A DNA stretch of 8,146 nucleotides from Verrucomicrobiota bacterium. Its GTDB lineage: Bacteria; Chlamydiota; Chlamydiia; Chlamydiales; FEN-1388. Of this stretch, positions 3,984-8,146 are shown piece by piece (position 1 is the first letter of the stretch; each line of letters begins with the position of its first letter). The notes beneath the pieces are model-generated. The model made no database searches. It was given only the letters and a program-made list of their open reading frames with translations, and was not told where the DNA came from. The stretch spans positions 1 to 8,146 of the forward strand of contig JAFEGS010000033.1 in NCBI GenBank assembly GCA_018239705.1. Direction: 5' to 3'. Made by a program: the position numbers and the translations under genes.

Positions 3984-6830
3984 ATGGACAAATTTGCAAC
4001 AGGCTACGAGGCCGCGTCAACAGAAAAAAAATGGTATCAATTCTGGGAAAAAGAGGGTTTTTTTAAAGCTGATCCCTCCTCAGGTAAACCTCCCTACTGC
4101 ATCGTGATCCCCCCTCCTAATGTAACCGGAGTGCTGCATATGGGCCATGCACTCGTCAATACCCTACAAGACATCCTTATACGATGGAAGAGAATGTCCG
4201 GCTATGACGCCCTCTGGATGCCGGGAACTGACCACGCCGGTATTTCTACGCAAACCGTCGTTGAAAGGCATCTCTTAGCAACTGAGGGAAAGAGACGTAG
4301 CGCCTATACACGAGAGCAGTTTGTCAACATTGTCTGGGCATGGAAAGAAAAGAGCGAAACCGAGATCATCCGCCAGCTCAAATCCTTAGGTGCCTCCTGC
4401 GACTGGAGTCGGCAGAGATTCACTATGGACCCGGCCTACTGCATGTCAGTCCGCACAATGTTTAAAAAATTATTTACTAGCGGTCATATTTATCACGATT
4501 TCTACCTCGTCAACTGGGATCCCGTCACACAAACGGCAATAGCCGACGATGAAGTGGAGTATGAGGAGCGAAATAGCTTTTTGTGGCATTTCAGCTACCA
4601 GCTCATCGGTAAAAACGAATCGATTCAATTTGCCACCACACGTCCTGAAACTATGCTGGGAGACACCGCCGTTGCTGTAAACCCCAAAGACTGTCGCTTC
4701 AGCCACATGATCGGCAAGATGCTTCTCCAGCCAATCACAGGGCGCCCTATTCCTGTTATCGCCGATGACCATGTCGATCCAAGCTTTGGTACAGGAGCTG
4801 TAAAAGTTACTCCGGCACATGACCACGACGACTACCTCATGGGCCAAAGACATAACCTGCCCATGATCAACATCATGACCCCCGATGGAAAGATCAATGA
4901 AAATGGCGGGGAATTTGCCGGCATGACCATGGAAGAGGCCCGCGAAGCTATTACGCAAGTGATGAAAGACAAGGGACTCTTCGTCAAGCAGGTGCCGCAC
5001 CTCAACCGCGTTGGCGTCTCCTATCGCTCAAAGGCAGTTATCGAACCCTATCTATCCAAACAGTGGTTTGTGAAGATGAGCTCCTTCAAGCACCTGCTGA
5101 AGGATATTGTTCGGCATGGCGAGACAAAGCTTGTCCCATCACACTGGAACACCACCTATTTCCACTGGATTGATAACCTCCACGACTGGTGTATCAGCAG
5201 GCAATTGTGGTGGGGCCATCAGATCCCTATCTGGTACCATAAAGATGATAAAACGCACATGATCTGTCACGATGGACCGGGCGTACCTGAGGAGGTTACA
5301 AAACATCCGGAAAAGTGGCAGCAAGATCCGGACGTACTGGATACCTGGTTTTCATCAGCCCTATGGCCATTTGCCACGCTTGGCTGGCCGGAAAAGACTG
5401 AGGAGCTTGCAAAATACTACCCAAATAGCACACTCATTACCGGACATGACATCCTCTTCTTCTGGGTTGCGAGAATGCTGATGATGGGCCACTACGCATT
5501 TGGAAAAGTGCCGTTTGGTGAGACCTTCCTGCATGGACTCATATATGGAAAATCGTACTGGAAGACGCTTCCGGGAGTGGGCGTTGTCTACGCTACAAAA
5601 GAAGAGCGCCTCGAATATGATCGCGGAGGAGAGCTGCCAAAAGAGGTCTCTTCCAAGTGGGAGAAGATGTCAAAATCCAAGGGCAATATCATTGATCCCC
5701 TTGAAGTAATTGAGAAATATGGTGCAGATGCCATACGTATGGCGCTCGCCTCTTCTACTACAGAGGCTCCACAGATCGATCTCGACATGCGCCGCTTCGA
5801 AGAGTATCGCAATTTTGCAAATAAAATATGGAATAGCGCCCGCTTTGTCTTCCTCAACATCGATGCAAGCGAGACAGGTCCCGCATTGTCATCGGAATCT
5901 TTTTCACAAGGGCTAGATCTTACGCTACTTGCGCTCGAAGATCACTGGATTTTGGGACGGCTTGCCAGCGCCATCCAAGAGATCAATAAGCATCTTCAGG
6001 CCTATGCCTTTGACAAGGTTACAGCTGCTATCTACGACTTTTACTGGAATGAGTTTTGTGCCTACTATCTTGAGATCTGTAAGCCAGTACTCTTTGGCAA
6101 GCAGGGTACGCGTGAGATGCGCGAAAATAAGCAAAAGCTACTCACCATAGTACTTCTCGCTTCTATCAGACTCATGCACCCTCTTGCACCCTATATCACA
6201 GAAGAGATCTTCCAGAAATTAAAAGAATTATTTACTAAAGTCCAGGAAAACGCTTCTGCAGATCCCTACACACAAGAAGCAATAGCAGCTATTAATGCTC
6301 CAGGCTGTATTGTAGCACCATACCCACAGGCCACTCACACACACATCCGAAAAGAGGCTGAAAGCGAGTTTGATTTTCTCTCCCGCATTGTATATGCCAT
6401 CCGCAATATCAGGGGCGAGATGAAAATCCCTCTACAAACTGCCACCGATGTCTATATTGTCGGAGATCTCTCCTCCCCACAGGCTGCTGTCCTCGAAAAG
6501 AATCGACACATCGTCTCTTCCCTCGTCAAAATAAAAGAGCTTATTCTGCAAAAAGAGCCACCTCAAGCGGGGCCAAGAAGTAGCGGTGTGGTAGATACCT
6601 TCCACCTCTTTGTCTCTCTTCCGCAAGAGATGGTCCAGCATGAACGTGCTCGGCTCGCTAAAGAAGAGGAACGGCTTCGAACAGCTATTGCTGGTCTCGA
6701 CGTACGCCTAGCCAATCGTGCATTTGTAGAAAAAGCTCCGCAACATGTTGTGGATCAACTAGTTGAAACAAGAGCATTATCGCAAAAACAGCTTGAGGCG
6801 CTACAGACACAGTTAGCAACCTTAACATAA
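3984..6830 (+). CDS. valS: Valyl-tRNA synthetase
   Basis: A complete 948-residue class Ia synthetase, close to the 951 residues of the E. coli enzyme; it charges tRNA-Val with valine in the cytoplasm. Landmarks: PPPNVTGVLHMGHA with the HIGH-type motif at 52-55; WMPGTDHAG at 79-86; the CP1 editing domain with TTRPETMLGDTAVAVNP (218-234) and GTGAVKVTPAHD (269-280), whose final Asp is the residue that recognises mischarged threonine; DWCISRQ (401-407); KMSKS at 561-565; the anticodon-binding helical domain to about 800; and a C-terminal coiled coil (about 877-946, HERARLAKEEERLRTAIAGL) that contacts the tRNA. Between HGLIYGKSYW and WEKMSKSKGN there are about 30 more residues than in E. coli (roughly 527-558). 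No clear Shine-Dalgarno precedes ATG 3984 (only GGATAG). The kinase gene follows in the same direction after 70 bases. Confidence 0.98.
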   Translation: MDKFATGYEAASTEKKWYQFWEKEGFFKADPSSGKPPYCIVIPPPNVTGVLHMGHALVNTLQDILIRWKRMSGYDALWMPGTDHAGISTQTVVERHLLATEGKRRSAYTREQFVNIVWAWKEKSETEIIRQLKSLGASCDWSRQRFTMDPAYCMSVRTMFKKLFTSGHIYHDFYLVNWDPVTQTAIADDEVEYEERNSFLWHFSYQLIGKNESIQFATTRPETMLGDTAVAVNPKDCRFSHMIGKMLLQPITGRPIPVIADDHVDPSFGTGAVKVTPAHDHDDYLMGQRHNLPMINIMTPDGKINENGGEFAGMTMEEAREAITQVMKDKGLFVKQVPHLNRVGVSYRSKAVIEPYLSKQWFVKMSSFKHLLKDIVRHGETKLVPSHWNTTYFHWIDNLHDWCISRQLWWGHQIPIWYHKDDKTHMICHDGPGVPEEVTKHPEKWQQDPDVLDTWFSSALWPFATLGWPEKTEELAKYYPNSTLITGHDILFFWVARMLMMGHYAFGKVPFGETFLHGLIYGKSYWKTLPGVGVVYATKEERLEYDRGGELPKEVSSKWEKMSKSKGNIIDPLEVIEKYGADAIRMALASSTTEAPQIDLDMRRFEEYRNFANKIWNSARFVFLNIDASETGPALSSESFSQGLDLTLLALEDHWILGRLASAIQEINKHLQAYAFDKVTAAIYDFYWNEFCAYYLEICKPVLFGKQGTREMRENKQKLLTIVLLASIRLMHPLAPYITEEIFQKLKELFTKVQENASADPYTQEAIAAINAPGCIVAPYPQATHTHIRKEAESEFDFLSRIVYAIRNIRGEMKIPLQTATDVYIVGDLSSPQAAVLEKNRHIVSSLVKIKELILQKEPPQAGPRSSGVVDTFHLFVSLPQEMVQHERARLAKEEERLRTAIAGLDVRLANRAFVEKAPQHVVDQLVETRALSQKQLEALQTQLATLT

Positions 6831-6837
6831 TTTGCTT

Positions 6838-6900
6838 GTAAAAATTTATAAAAAGAGCTACAGAACAAATTTCTGGCAATTTTTATAAAAATTATTTTAC
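6838..6900 (+). other. Nested AT-rich inverted repeat between valS and the kinase gene (possible weak terminator or RNA structure)
   Basis: Outer arms GTAAAA (6838-6843) and TTTTAC (6895-6900), then TTTATAAAAA (6845-6854) with TTTTTATAAA (6880-6889), and an inner 5-bp hairpin CAGAA/TTCTG (6861-6875) all pair with one another. The inner hairpin followed shortly by TTTTT resembles a weak intrinsic terminator for valS. The right arm ends at the base before the kinase ATG, so the fold would occlude that start. A TTAACA (6822-6827) with TATAAA (6847-6852) 19 bases on might also act as a kinase promoter, although the spacing is long. Confidence 0.5.
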
Positions 6901-8112
6901 ATGGCGAGTAAAAATATGTTTGCTAGTTTTATCCAAAAGTCCTGCATGCTTGGCCTGCTGGCTTTTACCTGTCTTACTCCTGGTAGCTCGCTCCTGGCTC
7001 AAAAAATGACCCCTCTTGAAAAAGTAGAGCTGAAGCAAGCAAGAAAACGGGCCAAGAAAGCAACGCGTGCAATACGAAAATGCTTCAAACAGTGTAAGAT
7101 TCCGAAAAGAGATCTCTATAAAATAGCACTCTTTATCGAAACAGAACTCCCTAAAAGAGTAGCTGCAGAAAATCGCTATTACTATAGTCGCGTAAAAACT
7201 AGACTTGCTCGAACTATTGAGTTAGATCCAAGAACCAATAAAGTCTTCATCCATTTAAAACAGCATGGCCTGAAAAAACTGGGCCGTGGCGCTTGCAAAA
7301 AGGTCACCTATTCGATCCTCTACTCAACCACCCATCCCAAGAAGGTGGCATATAGCCTTGCTAACCGTCCCAACGAAAATGAAGCACAAGCAACTCTTGA
7401 CCTTAAAGACGGTAAACGGCTCTACAAGGTAATTTCAGTGCTTACTGATTCGAGAAATCAAGGTTCAAATAAATTTTCCTTCGTAAGTAAGTACTACGAG
7501 ATGGGCGATTTTGCTAATTTCTTGAACAAGAAAAGGCAATCACTCAAATTTAAAGACAAGTTTCGCTTCTGTCGCGATATTATGATAGGCATACAGAGTA
7601 TGCACAGCAAGAGCTATGCACATCGAGACCTTGGATTGAAAAATTTCTTTGTTGAAAAACGCAGAGGAAAGGTGCGGCTGGTTGTTGCAGACTTTGGACG
7701 CGCTGTCAAGGATGGGTACACAAACGAAAAAGGCGCTCAAGGAGGCTACTCCCTCTGCGCACCGGAAGGCCTTGATTATAATTCGCTGCAGGGAGATGAC
7801 TATCTGCGCACCGATATATTTGCATTAGGCTGCACCTTCTACAAGATCCTCTACAATACAAAACCTGTGTGGATCAATCTCGACCAGATCAAAGATACCA
7901 ATGTTCCGGTAAAGACGCGTCAAGAACATTACATACATGCTCTTGAACAGTACCGAAAAAAACGTGGAAGAGAGCTCAATCAGCTCTGCGATCAATCGAA
8001 GAGATTTTGCCAGGCACGGCTTGAAAAGATCATCCTGAAGATGATCCACCCCGATCCCCTGCTGCGGCCTACTGCTGCACAGGTGTGTCAAATGCTGAAA
8101 GATATGCATTAA
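6901..8112 (+). CDS. Secreted protein-kinase-like protein lacking the beta-3 lysine (WNK-like arrangement)
   Basis: A 403-residue protein. Residues 6-34 look like a signal peptide (MLGLLAFTCLTPGSSLLAQ), followed by a Lys/Arg-rich helical region (about 38-105). The kinase fold runs from about 125 to the end: glycine loop L127-G-R-G-A-C-K133-K-V; beta-3 K-V149-A-Y-S152 with Ser where the ATP-anchoring Lys should be; possible alpha-C Glu161; hinge YYEMGDFANFL (198-208); catalytic loop H241-R-D243-L-G-L-K-N248; D264-F-G; A287-P-E; D305-IFALG; and R389 in HPDPLLRP. So the C-lobe is catalytically complete, and K133 may replace the missing lysine as in WNK kinases. It lies after valS where, as I recall, Chlamydia has pknD, but it lacks PknD's long C-terminal part and its canonical kinase domain. 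Start: ATG 6901 has no Shine-Dalgarno; ATG 6916 (Met6), with GGCGAG 8 bases upstream, is a real alternative. The signal peptide suggests export to the periplasm or host. Confidence 0.88.
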   Translation: MASKNMFASFIQKSCMLGLLAFTCLTPGSSLLAQKMTPLEKVELKQARKRAKKATRAIRKCFKQCKIPKRDLYKIALFIETELPKRVAAENRYYYSRVKTRLARTIELDPRTNKVFIHLKQHGLKKLGRGACKKVTYSILYSTTHPKKVAYSLANRPNENEAQATLDLKDGKRLYKVISVLTDSRNQGSNKFSFVSKYYEMGDFANFLNKKRQSLKFKDKFRFCRDIMIGIQSMHSKSYAHRDLGLKNFFVEKRRGKVRLVVADFGRAVKDGYTNEKGAQGGYSLCAPEGLDYNSLQGDDYLRTDIFALGCTFYKILYNTKPVWINLDQIKDTNVPVKTRQEHYIHALEQYRKKRGRELNQLCDQSKRFCQARLEKIILKMIHPDPLLRPTAAQVCQMLKDMH

Positions 8113-8123
8113 AAATCCATACT

Positions 8124-8144
8124 CCCTTGCCCGTGCCCATGCCC
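8124..8144 (-). repeat. CCCNTG hexanucleotide repeat with G-quadruplex pattern on the minus strand
   Basis: Three tandem CCCNTG units (N = T, G, A) plus a fourth CCC begin 12 bases after the kinase stop codon and reach almost to the window edge. On the minus strand this is four GGG tracts separated by 3-base loops (CAT, CAC, CAA), an exact canonical intramolecular G-quadruplex pattern. The repeat may continue beyond the window. Confidence 0.7.
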
Positions 8145-8146
8145 TT

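Noticed and set aside
4470..5000. Minus-strand frame of 176 codons inside valS
   Set aside because: It is antisense to the highly conserved editing domain of valS; it has no family features and no ribosome site.
6901..8112. Naming the kinase gene pknD
   Set aside because: Gene order is suggestive, but the protein has a signal peptide, lacks the beta-3 lysine and lacks the long C-terminal region of chlamydial PknD.

Overview
The window looks like a piece of the chromosome of an environmental (amoeba-associated) chlamydia, from the Waddlia/Parachlamydia/Simkania/Criblamydia breadth of the phylum. This is inferred from the style of the valyl-tRNA synthetase, a kinase-like gene directly after valS (Chlamydia also has a kinase gene, pknD, there, as I recall), a signal-peptide-bearing glycosyltransferase of host-directed type, and short gaps with weak Shine-Dalgarno sites. 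Base composition is moderate (mid-40s % GC by eye). I cannot name the species. There is no tRNA, rRNA, CRISPR array, insertion sequence or phage module. No gene-free stretch exceeds about 135 bases.

Bases 1-2390 carry five genes on the minus strand, in transcription order from high to low coordinate: a 57-residue histidine-rich lipoprotein; a HAD-family phosphatase with a TTG start; a 36-residue lysine-rich protein with a strong Shine-Dalgarno site; a secreted protein resembling GH24 lysozymes; and a winged-helix protein cut by the left edge. The last three are packed like an operon (6-base gap, then an 11-base overlap). A perfect 12-bp inverted repeat separates the lipoprotein from the phosphatase.

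Bases 2391-3983 hold a divergent promoter region, then a small secreted coiled-coil protein on the plus strand. It converges (5 bases between stop codons) on a minus-strand GT32-like glycosyltransferase with a signal peptide and a DXD motif. A second divergent promoter region separates the glycosyltransferase from valS.

Bases 3984-8146 hold plus-strand valS, complete with an intact editing domain and an extra segment before KMSKS. A nested AT-rich palindrome follows and runs right up to the start of a secreted protein-kinase-like gene. That kinase has HRD, DFG and APE motifs but lacks the usual beta-3 lysine. A lysine sits instead in the glycine-rich loop, at the place used by eukaryotic WNK ('with no lysine') kinases. 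Just past its stop codon, a hexanucleotide repeat gives four GGG tracts with 3-base loops on the minus strand, a canonical G-quadruplex pattern that ends at the window edge.

Apart from valS and the HAD enzyme, most genes here encode exported proteins (lipoprotein, coiled-coil protein, lysozyme-like protein, glycosyltransferase, kinase). The region therefore reads as housekeeping genes interspersed with envelope or host-interaction functions. The most unusual item is the WNK-like secreted kinase.
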